Origin: Lichina pygmaea
Taxonomy: Eukaryota; Ascomycota; Lichinomycetes; Lichinales; Lichinaceae
Reading direction: 5' to 3'
Assembly (NCBI GenBank): GCA_963422465.1
Contig: OY730173.1
Coordinates: 2,976,001 to 3,040,000 of the forward strand
DNA length: 64,000 bases
The notes below the pieces were generated by a model. It was not told the origin of the DNA, did no database searches, and was given only the letters and a program-made list of their open reading frames with translations. The position numbers were made by a program, and so were the translations under genes. Positions 34,525-45,361 of this stretch are shown here, piece by piece; the stretch's first letter is position 1, and each line of letters opens with the position of its first letter.

Positions 34525-36069
34525 ATGGCAGATCCACGCAGCCCTACCCCTTCGCAGGCAGGCCAAGCCCGGGCTGCGCCTCAGGCGCAAGCCCAGGAAC
34601 CACCTGTCCCTACCACCCTCACCTTACCTCCAAAGCCGTTGAAGGTAGGTACGCCGAAGAGGTACAATGGATCACAAGGGGGATTGGAATTATTCTTCTC
34701 TCAGCTTGAGCTTTACTACGGATTCAACGCCACACAATTCTCTACAGAACAGGAGAAGGTGCTGTTCGCAGCTTCCTACCTGGACAGACCGACATTTGCC
34801 TGGTTCAATGTCTACCTACAAGACTTCCTCGACAACAAGGAAGACCCCTCTAGCATGGAGACCACGACACGGCAGATCATTGGGAGATTCTCTACCTTCA
34901 AGACCCAGATGAAGAAGACCTTCGGGGTCATTGATGAAGAACAAGATGCGGAACGAAAGCTCCAAGCACTACGGCAGACAGGGTCAGCATCAGACTTTGC
35001 GGCGAAGTTCCAACAGTTGTCAGTGAGGACACAATGGGGAGACAGTGCCTTGACGGCACTATTCTACCAAGCTCTCAAGGAACGAGTCAAGGATGACATC
35101 GCACGAGGAGACCAACCCACCGACCTTGAGGATATGATCAACACAGCAGTACGCATCGACGACCGACAGTTTGAACAAGAACTCGAGAAGTGAGGCAAGC
35201 ATGCAAGGCCATGGGGCAAAAAGACAGCGCCAGCACAAGACAAGTACGGCTTGACACCCATGGAGATTGATGCAACAACACCACAGGCAACAAAGAAGAA
35301 AGAAACACGGAAGTGTTACAATTGCCAGAAGGTAGGACACCTCGCAGCCAACTGCCAAAGCAAGAAGAAGAAAGAAGGCAAGGGTAAGCAGTTGAATGCC
35401 ACCGGTGCCTGGAAAGGCAAGGGTATTCAGGAGCCACCGAGGGCTCCCAGAGGCACGCTACCCATGAACCGGTCAGAAGTAACACTCCTCGGACAGGAGG
35501 ACAATCTCAGACAGCACATCGAAAGACTGGAGAACAATCTGCAGAGGTCACTGGAGGACCTGCACGCAATCCAAGACCAGATCAATAAGGTTCATTGGGA
35601 GGATGACCTGATCTCCGAATTCAACACAACAGACTACAAGATTGACATAACCGGCATGCCACCAGTTCCCAAGACACCACTACTCCAACGACAGGATGCG
35701 ACCTTGTTGGAGGACGGTGAAGCAAGAGTGACGTGATGGGTGGACGACACCATCAGCATCTCACAGCCCCGAGACATCGCAGCGCAAGTGGACCATCACC
35801 AGGCTACGACACCAGCCTGCGGATGTCCTTATTGGAAAGGATGCGAGGACCACCACTGCAAGGAACATCTCCTAGAGAAAAGGAGAAGGCACTACTTCCC
35901 TGGCCCAGAATACCACAAGAAAGCCTGGAGCATCAAGCACCAGCTAAGCCAGCAAGGGAAAGAACGTGATGATTGCGGAGAAGACGCATGGGAGCTATGC
36001 TTCACCGAAAAATGTGAAAGACACGTGGCAGAACACCAGGCTCAGGGCCTTGGTTGTTCAAAAAACTAG
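34525..36069 (+). pseudogene. C2 gag with CCHC zinc knuckle
   Basis: The first frame, 34525-35193, encodes a capsid-like protein (ELFFSQLELYYGF, QEKVLFAASYL). The knuckle CYNCQKVGHLAANC lies at about 35313-35354 in the next open stretch. A third stretch to about 36069 leads to the protease. It is broken. Confidence 0.86.
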
Positions 36070-39000
36070 CAGTGCTCTTCAAATCCGGAGTCGGAAGAGC
36101 AGGCAAGACAACACTCCGGAGAGAAGGGGTCGAGCAGAGCCTCGACACGACAGCCTGCAGTCCGCATTTTCGCATCAGGATGAGAGTCAACAGGCACCTG
36201 ACAAACGCCATGATCGACTCTGGAGCTACTGGCAACTTCATGTCAGAAAGTTTCGCCAGGAAGCACAAGATCCTGACTCAGGAAAAGAGGAATCCATACC
36301 AACTAACGGTAGTGGACGGGACACCACTCTCCAACAACCAAGGACGAGTGACGAAGGAGACCAAGAACCTACGACTGTGTGTCAACAGTACGACAATCAG
36401 ATCAGAAGAATTCGACTTGGTCCAGATACCACATGAAGTTATATTGGGTCTTCCGTGGTTGGAAAGTCAAAACCCAAGGATCGACTGGAAAAGAAGGCAC
36501 CTAGTCTTTCCGAAGAGGAGTCTGGCAACTCGAGCAGAGCCAGAGAAAGTGAGAATCAAAGAGATCTTATATGCAGGGTGGAAGAAGCACCACCGGCGAG
36601 GGCAAGCCTATGTGGCTTGGATGAAGCCCTGAAACCATCAACTTTGCACCACGCATGACGCCGTGGGTGAGACTCAGGCACCGCAGCTGCCAAGTGAGTA
36701 TAAAGACTACCAGGAGATGTTTGGTGAGGAAGTGGTCGCGACACTACCAGAACACCAAGAGTGGGATCACGAAATTCCGCTGGAAGACAGAAAGAAACCC
36801 ACACACAGCCCTATTTACGCTCTATCAGCAAAGGAGCTTGAGGCCTTAAGAGATTACCTGGACGAGAACCTAGCGAAAGGGTTCATAAGACCTTCAACAT
36901 CACTGGCCGGATACCTGATATTGTTTGTGCCAAAGAAGGACAGCAAATTACGACTGTGTGTCGACTACCGGCAGCTTAATGCAATCACGATTAAGAATCG
37001 CTACCCGCTACCGTTAATATCGGAAATCCAGGACCGAATCCAAGGAGCCAAGTGGTTTACCAAGTTCGACATCCGAGGCGCTTTCAACCTGGTTAGGATA
37101 AAAGATGGCGAAGAATGGAAGACAGCCTTTTGTACGAGGTACGGGCATTACAAGTATACTGTTATGCCATTCAGCCTTACGAATGCACCGGCGACGTTCC
37201 AATCACTTATTAACGCCATCCTCCGACAATACCTGGATATATTTGTTACTGCTTATATTGACGATGTCTTGGTTTACACCAATGGAACCCTGGAGAAGCA
37301 CAGACAGCATGTCAAGAAGATCCTACATGTGCTCCAAGAAGCAGGAATGAGGTTACGCCTTGATAAGAGCGTCTTCCACGTGAAAGAAGTGGAATATTTG
37401 GGATCGATCCTGACGACGGAAGGAATCCGTATGGACGATACAAAGATCACGGCAGTACGAGACTGGCCAACACCCAAAAACCTCAAAGAAGTCCAATCCT
37501 TCCTAGGATTTGCGAACTTCTACTGACGATTCATCAAGGAGTACTCGAGGACAGCAGCACCCTTGACTGAACTAACAAAGAAGGAAGAAACCTTCACATG
37601 GGGGAACAGCCAAGAGAGAGCGTTCCAGGAGCTGAAAGAGAAGTTCACCTCCACACCCATACTGGCATCATTTGATCCCGGACAGCAGATCATCATGGAG
37701 ACAGATGCCTCAGACCAAGCACTTGGATCTTGCTTGTGTCAACCAGACGCCGAAAACTGCCTACACCCTGTCGCATACTGATCGAGAAAGTTCTCTGGCC
37801 CAGAACTCAGGTACGATGTTCACGACAAGAAGTTGTTAGCGATTGTCGACACATTCCAGGAGTGGAGACCTTACCTGGAAGGAGCAAAGTACACAGTGGA
37901 CGTGTACTCAGACCACAAGAATTTGGCTTACTTCACGACAATGAAGAAGCTAAACAGACGACAAGTCCGATGGGCAGAGCTTTTAGCTTCATACGACTTC
38001 CAGATCTTCTATCGAAAAGGATCAGAAAACGCACGAGCGGACGCGCTTAGCAGATGGCCTGATATGACGACAGATGACACGACAGAAGAGCGCCCAATCC
38101 TAGTGACAAAAGGACAAACTCTGGTCTATGCTCAACCTCAGTTAGCGAGAACTGAAGAAATAGGTGCACTCCTGACCCTAGGCCACAACGTTGCGGCCAC
38201 GAACAAGGAAGAAGTGCCAGAGAGCGCACAAGAGGACGTGATTCGACAACATCACGATGGACCTCTACACGGACATCCTGGGCGAGACAAGACCCTGGAA
38301 AAGATCTGGAGACGTTACCACTTCAACAGAATGAAGTGGAAAGTGACGGAATTTATTCGCAACTGCGAAGAGTGTGCGAAAAACAAACTGTCACGCCACA
38401 AACCCTATGGAGAGAGTCAACAAATAGACCTCCCAGAAGCGGCTTGGGATACTATCACAATGGATTTTGTGGTGAAGCTGCTGAGGTCAGAGGACCTGGT
38501 AACAAAGATGAAATATGACAGTATCTTGGTGGTTGTTGACAAACTCACCAAATACGCTCACCTGATCCCGTGGCAAGAGACAGGAACAGCGAGCGAACTC
38601 GCCAATGTCCTGCTCAAAGAATTGGTTAGCCAGCGAGGGCTACCCACGAAGATTATCTCAGATCAAGACAAACTCTTCACCTCGAAATTCTGGAACACGT
38701 GGACAAGACAGCTAGGGATAGACACGAGGATGTCTACTGCCTACCATCCACAAACAGACAGACAAACTGAGAGAACAAACCAGACAATGGAACAGTACCT
38801 ACACCACTACATCAACCACCGACAGGACAATTGGGTAGAACTGCTACCAATGGCTCAGTTTGCGTACAACGATCAGCAACACAGCGTGACGGGCATGACG
38901 CCGTTCTTTGCGAACTACGGCAGAAACCCCTGCTGGGAAGCGATGGCGGCTGGAAGTGGCACTTCAACAAACATCGAAAAACTCACTGCTATGCATGAGG

Positions 39001-39480
39001 AAATGAAGACTGCAATTGAATCCGCACAAAAGACAACAAGCCACCGCCTAAACAGCAAAAGGTTGAAGGGACCAACCCTGGAGAGGGGGGATAAGGTCTA
39101 TTTGTCAACAAAAAACCTGCGCTCGAAGCGACCGAGCAAAAAGCTGGATCATGTACGAATCAGACTGTTTGAGATTGAGAAGCGCACTGGAGAAGTCAAC
39201 TACCAACTGAGACTGCCAAAAAAGGCACGGATACACCGAGTATTCCACGTCTCGCTGCTCGAGCCAGCACCCAGCGACGCAGCAATCGAAACAGAATAGT
39301 ACTTTGAGGACGACAAAGAAGAGTACGATGTCGAAAGGATCCTAGACAGCCGGAGAAGTGGACGGAAAATCGAATACCTGGTCAAGTGGTTAGGGTATGA
39401 CAATGAGGAGAACTTGTGGGAACCCACCGAGAACTTCAGCCCTGCGACAAACAAGAAACTGCGGAGTTTCCACCGACAAA
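36054..39480 (+). pseudogene. C2 pol: protease, RT, RNase H, integrase, chromodomain
   Basis: Protease has DSGATGNF (about 36217) and LGLPWLES (about 36447). Reverse transcriptase spans about 36830-37500 with TAYIDDVLVYT (about 37249-37281). RNase H has ETDASDQALGSC (about 37699). Integrase runs from about 38230 with an HHCC zinc region, then MDFVVKL, ISDQDKLFTSKFW and TDRQTERTNQ. The chromodomain lies at about 39310-39470 ([18 protein letters not shown]). It is a chromovirus fossil, broken. Confidence 0.88.
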
Positions 39481-39966
39481 ACCCGCAGAAGCCAGGATTG
39501 ATGGAGACAAAGGCTCGAGAGAAGCCAAAGCCTCTGAAGAGAAGAAGTCCTCCAAAGGCGGCGGGGACTCCACACGCGTAGCCTCCTGCTCGAGATCCTC
39601 CTGATCCTTGATCGCAGCAAGCTCACACTTGATGGCCTCACCCTCCTTCTTGGACAACACACCCAACTGACGACGGAGACGAAGTTTGCGAGGAAGGAGA
39701 ACAGACTCCTACTCCTCGATCTCCTTCAGTTGAGCCTTGAGCTGAGTGCGCTCAAGCTCCATCTTCTCCCACTCTGACTCCGCGAGATGGAGATCACAAC
39801 AGCGTCCCTTCTCAAGGCACTGACCGCAAAATGTGGACTCTGAACTGACGACACACTTGGCATGGTCACGACGACATGCGCTGCATGAAACTTTGGATAC
39901 CTTGCCCATCTTGCCAACACGAGAACCGAGGACTCCACGACGATTAACACAAGATGTCTGGGTCAT
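39436..39966 (-). pseudogene. C2 antisense frame, Zn2Cys6 plus coiled coil
   Basis: This is the counterpart of 12088-12618 in C1, again opposite to the element's own direction and starting 52 bp from the 3' LTR edge. It has the same six-cysteine spacing (CSACRRDHAKC onward), the same heptad segment, and the same C-terminal [10 protein letters not shown] patch. It is a fossil. Confidence 0.75.
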
Positions 39967-40018
39967 GGTAAGAGAAGCGAGAGGATCTGGGGACAGAACC
40001 TTTGGAGGGAGGGGATAG

Positions 40019-40362
40019 TGTTAAGGCCCAGGCCAGAACAGCTGAGCTGACCGAAGCGAGTGTACAGAGGTACACGGAACAATGTTCACCCGACCCGGTG
40101 GACAAGGTGGACGATGTGTAACCAGCTCGTCCAGCTCGTCCACGCAGAAAGCTGATACCCCTCGGGAGGACCCCCCCCCCTCAGGCTCCTGTATATAAGA
40201 ACCCAGATAGCTGGAGAGAATAGCTCTCCAGGCTGAACGCACATTACAAGCGACAATAGCAAGAGAGTTACCCCACTTGCTATTCATCTATTGAGTCCCT
40301 GCCCTCCTCGGTCGAAGACAGGACCACCCACATTCTGTGTGAACGTGGACTGGCCTTTAACA
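40019..40362 (+). repeat. 3' LTR of C2
   Basis: The LTR is 344 bp with one 69-bp unit; CCGACCCGG lies at 40090-40098. It is preceded by the purine tract GGAGGGAGGGGATAG. Confidence 0.9.
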
Positions 40363-40755
40363 GGGGATAAAGTCTACCTCCTCACAAGAAATTGGAAAAC
40401 AAAGAAACCAAAGACAAAGAAACTTGACAACATCAAGGTCGGACCATTTTCAGTCAAAGAAAAAACAGGACCAGTCAACATCAAGATACAACTACCAAGG
40501 GATGCCAGAGTCCATCCAAACTTTCATATATTGATGATTGAACCAGCCGACCAGAACACACCCTTGCAGGAAACATTCTATTATCAACCTGAAGAAGAAC
40601 AAGAGTTCGAAGTTGAACAGATCCTGGCTAGGAAAGGTCAGCAATACCTTGTCAAGTGGAAAGGATACCCAGACTCGGAAAATACCTGGGAACCACTTAA
40701 GAACCTCGTGAACTGCCAGCTTCTTCTGCGACAGTTTCAGCAGGAGCAGGACTGA
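40363..40755 (+). pseudogene. B3 integrase C-terminus and chromodomain (second arm)
   Basis: This continues B3 after C2. The GPY/F-like region ([20 protein letters not shown]) leads to the chromodomain [18 protein letters not shown]. It ends tail-to-tail with the antisense frame. Confidence 0.85.
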
Positions 40756-40882
40756 ACAGCTCAGCCTGCAGGAGGGACATGTCAATGACTGATCAAGTCA
40801 AATCCTTGCCATCTGACTCCATCTCTTTCACCAAGCACTGAAGCTTCTGCCTCGCACAGACCTTAGCGCCCTCCAACACCTT

Positions 40883-41200
40883 TCACTTCTGAGACAGACA
40901 AGCCTGCACTGTGGCAAGTTGTTCAAAGAGTGTGTCGCGTGTTGCCTTGTCAGTGGCCACATCCTCACAGAGGTTGTCCTGGGACATGTTCAGAGATTCC
41001 CAGGACACAGAGACACAAGACCTTCCACGCTGAGTGCACGCAGCACATTTCAACTTATCGTCTTCTCCCGACATCTGGAAGCACAGATGACCACGAAGAA
41101 CACAAAAGTTGCAGGGTGTACACGAAACAAAACCCTGATCGCAGATTTGAGCAGTAAGCTGAGTTCGGCTAACAGTCGCACATGACTTTGGAGGTATGAC
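40883..41200 (-). pseudogene. B3 antisense frame, Zn2Cys6 cluster protein
   Basis: This minus-strand frame has the same relative position as in B1 and B2, with the loop VLRGHL between the second and third cysteines as in B1. It is a fossil of the same antisense gene. Confidence 0.68.
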
Positions 41201-41240
41201 CAGATTTTATCAAGATGATGAAAGATGGAGAGAAGGATAG

Positions 41241-41922
41241 TGTTACGACCCAGGAGGAACACAGTCTTTATATACTCACAGAAAGCAGCAGACAGGATAC
41301 TGGACAGAAGTACCAGGCAGCGTGACACGGGAACCAGTCACGTGACTGGTGAGACAAACTGGAGGGTGCTCGCCGCAGCATGCATATACACAAGCAAGTG
41401 AGCAAAGTGAGCAGAGCTCACCCAGCTCACCACAGTGTGCATGAAAAGTGAGCAAAGTGAGCAGAGCTCACCCAGCTCGCTGCAGTGTGCATGAACAAGT
41501 GAGCAAAGTGAGCAGAGCTCACCCAGCTCACTGCAGTGTGCATGAACAAGTGAGCAAAGTGAGCAGAGCTCACCCAGCTCGCCGCAGCGTGCATGAACTG
41601 TGAGCAAAGTGAGCAGAGCTCACCGATCTCACCAAGTGAGCAAAGTGAGTAGAGCTCACTGTGCTCACGAACTGAGCACTATATAGTCTGGCGATAGTTC
41701 CCTTATGGAACAATCATCTTCAACTCATGTTGTGATCCAGACAACTAGATCTACTTCAATACAATCCTTTTGTACAAAGCCATTGATCAGGTGTCACCAC
41801 CACCACGTTCCACCAAACCCCTTCGCGCTCCTTGACACTCCTCTCCTGCGAGAACCAACCTGCCTTCCACCTCTCACCCTAATCCTATACTCGGATAGGA
41901 CAGTACGGTACGGACTGCAACA
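41241..41922 (+). repeat. 3' LTR of B3, U3 type I
   Basis: The LTR is 682 bp with about five GTGAGC/GCTCAC units between TATATACT (near 41272, read as an antisense TATA box) and CTATATAG (near 41680). GTCACGTGAC lies at about 41337-41346. Confidence 0.88.
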
Positions 41923-43201
41923 CTTCTCTATTTTTCTAGAAGAAGAAGAGACAATCTTCAACTCAGTCTAAGACTTGGAGAAGTGGTACTTCAACCAAAA
42001 GAAGAAGTGCGCATCTTGGGACTTTACTTTGACTCAAAACTTGTCTGGAAAAAACACCAAAAAATCATGTCACAGAAAGCTTCCAAATATTTCTCAGCTT
42101 TATCCAGAACAACCTACTCTACTTGGGGACTACCAGTCCTAACAGCATGCCATGTCTACACTGCTATACTAAGATCTCTTCTTAGTTATGCAGTAGGAGT
42201 CTGGTTCAATCCCCAAAAGAAACTCTAATATTATTTCATTATCTACTTTCCAAAATAAATGTTTAAGAACTATAGGAGATGTCTTTAAAGCCACTCCTAT
42301 TTTCCTACTTGAATCAGAACTATTTCTACCCCCTCTAGACTTATACTTCAAGCTGAGAACAGCATGTTTTCTTTCATCTTTCTATTCAAACACACTACCC
42401 AACTCTCCTTCTACACTTCTCCACAAACTACACAGTCAAATTTCTCTCTATGTTTCTTCTCTCAGAACTACACCAAAGTCCCTGACAACTATTTCTCTAA
42501 ACTGGAGAACAGTCTGGCTGGAACAACTAACTACTAACCAAGACTTCTCAAAGAAAAGTCTACAGGAAGTTTTCCACAAAGAATGGGAAGCCAGATGGCA
42601 GGTAAGCAGAGGAAATTGTTCTGCTATTTGGGACATGTTCACCAGAAGGCCACAGAAGAAAAACCTCAATATCTTTAAAGATTTGAGAAAAGCTGAGTCT
42701 AGTCTATTTCTTCAAATTCTGTCAGCAAGAATAGGACTGGCCAGTTTTCTTTTCAGAGCAAATGTTCCAGACTTCAACTTCTCTCTATGCACCTGTGGTT
42801 TTGGAGAAGAAACAGCCCAACACATCACTTTTTTCTGTAACAAATTTTCAAACCAAAGACAACAAGTCCAATTCCCTCTACAAGATTTCCCATCTATCTT
42901 ATTCTCCTCCAAGCTACTTCCTAAACTTCTTTTCTGGTTTATGTCTTTGAAAAGACTTGACCAGTTCAACCTAGCCCACCAACTCTCTTTCTAAGCTCTA
43001 CCAAGTCAACTGTTTGTTTTAACAAATAGCTACATGTACAAATTTCCTTAGCTACTGCATATTCCACAAGATTTTCCCTAGTCTTTCCCAAGCTCCAGTT
43101 TTTATTCCTCCAAAGGTTTTCTGGAGAAACAAACATGTACCTAGAAGTTCTGCATGGCTCTACAGCTAAATCAGTGTAAGAATAAAATAAATAAATAAAA
43201 A
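41923..43201 (+). mobile_element. LINE-a, piece 4 (RT thumb, zinc motif, 3' tail)
   Basis: After the cttct duplication, LINE-a resumes with EEVRILGLYFDSKLVWKKHQ, the counterpart of LINE-b at 22280. A frame at 42635-42994 holds the C-terminal zinc motif CTCGFGEETAQHITFFC. The element ends in an AAAT-type tail at about 43180-43201. It is the outermost and oldest visible layer of the nest, with several frame breaks. Confidence 0.82.
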
Positions 43202-43378
43202 CATCTCCATTGATTATCCACTGAACTGTCGTCGACCACGAATGTCTGTGTACTGTGCACAGTACTTACCGGTAGAGGGTGCTTGTTGCTGCCTTACGGT
43301 AGCCCCTATTCATCCATCGTTCTCTCTTCTCTTTCATGCTAATCAACACACACACACAACCACACTACCGGTATATGT

Positions 43379-43410
<32 letters not shown>

Positions 43411-43421
43411 GGGGGGGAGAG
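43379..43421. repeat. GA microsatellite running into a poly-G tract
   Basis: About ten GA units are followed by about 17 G. The flanking stretch 43202-43582 holds CA-rich simple repeats (CACACCACACTGCA-like) and no gene that I can see. Confidence 0.9.
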
Positions 43422-43596
43422 CAGGCCATCCATTCAACAAGCCAAGTTATACTACGTATGTCAGGTCACACCACACTGCATACCACACTGCAGACCATAG
43501 TCCAGAATACAGTGCAGTCTACAGTCCAGATCATGGGCCACACCACACCACAGACCACATCATAGAACACACCACAGACCAGTACATACGCACTGC

Positions 43597-45262
43597 TGTG
43601 AAGCAAAGAACCATGTCGAGCGACAAAACCAACTTTTCGTCGGGGAGACTAGTCCAAGATGTAAAGGCACATATAGACGCAGCAGACACCTCTAGAGAGA
43701 GTGGAGTCTCAGTTGGGGAAGCTGGAGAGAGGTCACCTGGGGGCAGGCAAGCTAGGACAGGCGACCTACGCTGAGGTTGCACGGCGGACACCACCAGCAG
43801 ACACTGAGGCAAGGCATCACAAGGTGGTGCTAGTCAAGATCAAAGACCCAGTGGAGGCAGTGCACCTACGTCAGGTGTCCTGTGGTGAACTGAAAGAACA
43901 AATCAACTGCTCCAAGGCCACAGTGTTGGGAGTACAACAACTGCCCAGTGGTGACTACACAATCCACACCTCAACAGTTGCAGCAAAGGTGGAACTGGAG
44001 CAGTCAACAGGATGGCTGGCCAGTATTGGGAAGTCCGCAGAGGTATCTTGACAAGTCTACTCTGTGCTGGTTCATGGAGTCAGGACCAAGGCCATCAACA
44101 CAGAGAATCAGCAACAGGCCATCAACACCCTTGCCCAGCAAAATCACACCCTACACCCAGGACTTGTGATTGTGAGAGTGGCGTGGCCTCAGGCAGCACA
44201 GGGAAAGGACTACTCATCGCTAGTGGTGGATATGTACAACCCGGCAGCAGCAAACCAACTACTAGATGAGGGCCTTGTCAAGGGAGCAGATGTCAAGACA
44301 TGTGAGATCTACCATCGCAACCTATGATTACGGCAATGCTACAAGTGCCAGAAGTACAGCCATGTTGCAACAGCCTGCCGTAACCAACAATGTTGTGCCC
44401 ATTGTTCTGGCCAACATGACACCTGGCAGTGCAGAGTGGCAGAGGATCCAGCCCGGGCTTACTGTGGTGCCTGCCATCAGTGAGGGCACAAGGCGTGGGA
44501 CAAGAGCTGCAGTGTGCGTGATAGGGAGTTGAACTGCCTCACTGCTGCAAGGATGGCAGCACCTGGGTGATTCCTGGTACCACGTGTGGAGGCATCATCC
44601 ACACCATCACCGACACCAACACTGACACTGACACCAACACCAACACCAGCACCAGCACCAGCACCCGCAGCCACCCTACAACGCTCGCAGGACAACAACA
44701 ATAGTGGCAGTGACAATGGCACCCCCCCCCCCCCCCCCCCCCCACCTCCTCCAGCACCCACCACACAGGCCCCGGGTGAGAAGTGTCTACACAGCAGTGA
44801 CGGTGATGATGGCAAGAACAACCCCTCCAGCAGCAACAACAACAGCAACAGCACCACCACCACCACTCTCTCAAAGAGCTGAAAGTGACAGGGCTGAGTG
44901 AGAGCTCAATTGCCTGGCCAACGTACAATCACCCTGTCACAACTACGCAGTCTGGCAACACCAGCCAGCAACTCCACCAACTCTGTCCCTCTCCTGAATA
45001 AGGGATCTCGAGGTTTCTGCTGCTACAGACCTCTTTCTTTGCTCTATCGTTACCCCAAGCAGTTTACCACCCTGTAGGGTGTGGTGGGACAATGAGGTTT
45101 TTTCGCCCTTAGGGCTCTTTTACTTCCATATGGTAAGTGTTAGAGCTCAGAGGTTTTCCTTGTTATACAGCTACGCAGTCTTCCCCGGCATAGTCTAGCC
45201 ACTACGTAGCTAGTTCTGAAGCGGAGAAGGAATTCAATACAATACAATACAATACAATACAA
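43597..45262 (+). mobile_element. ORF1-only LINE insertion (half-LINE) with 14-bp target duplication
   Basis: The 14 bp TACATACGCACTGC occur at 43583-43596 and again at 45263-45276, bracketing this segment. It starts 16 bp before an ATG, encodes a LINE gag, passes directly into a non-coding 3' part, and ends in tandem AATAC units (about 45237-45262), the kind of tail LINEs use. No endonuclease or reverse transcriptase sequence is present. Either an internally deleted copy was inserted as such, or this is a non-autonomous ORF1-only family. It differs in sequence and tail from LINE-a and LINE-b. Confidence 0.82.
43613..44575 (+). pseudogene. LINE ORF1 (gag-like) with three CCHC knuckles, frameshifted
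   Basis: The reading begins at ATG 43613 and passes through three frames: 43613-43790, then about 43701-44051, then 44064-44327 and on. It has the layout of Tad-type ORF1 proteins: a helical N-terminus, an RNA-binding core (VLVKIKDPVEAVHLRQ, LHPGLVIVRVAWP), then zinc knuckles CYKCQKYSHVATAC (about 44339), CAHCSGQHDTWQC (about 44396) and CGACHQ...C (about 44464). The 3' stretch 44576-44880 is simple-repeat-like (threonine-proline codons, 16 C, CAG/ACC runs). At least three frame breaks show that it is dead. Confidence 0.75.
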
Positions 45263-45361
45263 TACATACGCACTGCACTGTAGGACCGTAGAGCCATATA
45301 AACCTACAAGTACAGTTTCCCCACACCCCGTAAAGATACCGCACCGCTCAAAAGATCTACT

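Larger units (their letters stand above)
34143..40362 (+). mobile_element. LTR element C2, Ty3/gypsy chromovirus, nearly complete, inserted in B3
   Basis: Two 344-bp LTRs (34143-34486 and 40019-40362) enclose 5,532 bp, exactly as long as the inner part of C1. The target duplication gggga lies at 34138-34142 and 40363-40367. All parts are present. It has about six to eight breaks. By hand count the LTRs differ at nine sites, every one a transition at a CpG, so outside CpG sites the two LTRs are identical and the insertion is recent. Confidence 0.93.
29222..41922 (+). mobile_element. LTR element B3, Ty3/gypsy chromovirus fossil, inserted in LINE-a and split by C2
   Basis: The 5' LTR is 29222-29674 (453 bp, contracted repeat block) and the 3' LTR 41241-41922 (682 bp, full block), both U3 type I. 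C2 lies inside at 34143-40362. Without C2 the element is about 6.5 kb and contains all parts in order: gag (ATG 29693), zinc knuckle, protease, reverse transcriptase, RNase H, integrase, chromodomain (to 40755), antisense frame, purine tract (GGAGAGAAGGATAG), LTR. It is broken, with about ten breaks or more. Confidence 0.92.

Noticed and set aside
44477-44928. Valine/leucine/glycine-rich minus-strand frames
   Set aside because: They are shadows of proline/threonine simple repeats and a C run in the half-LINE 3' part.
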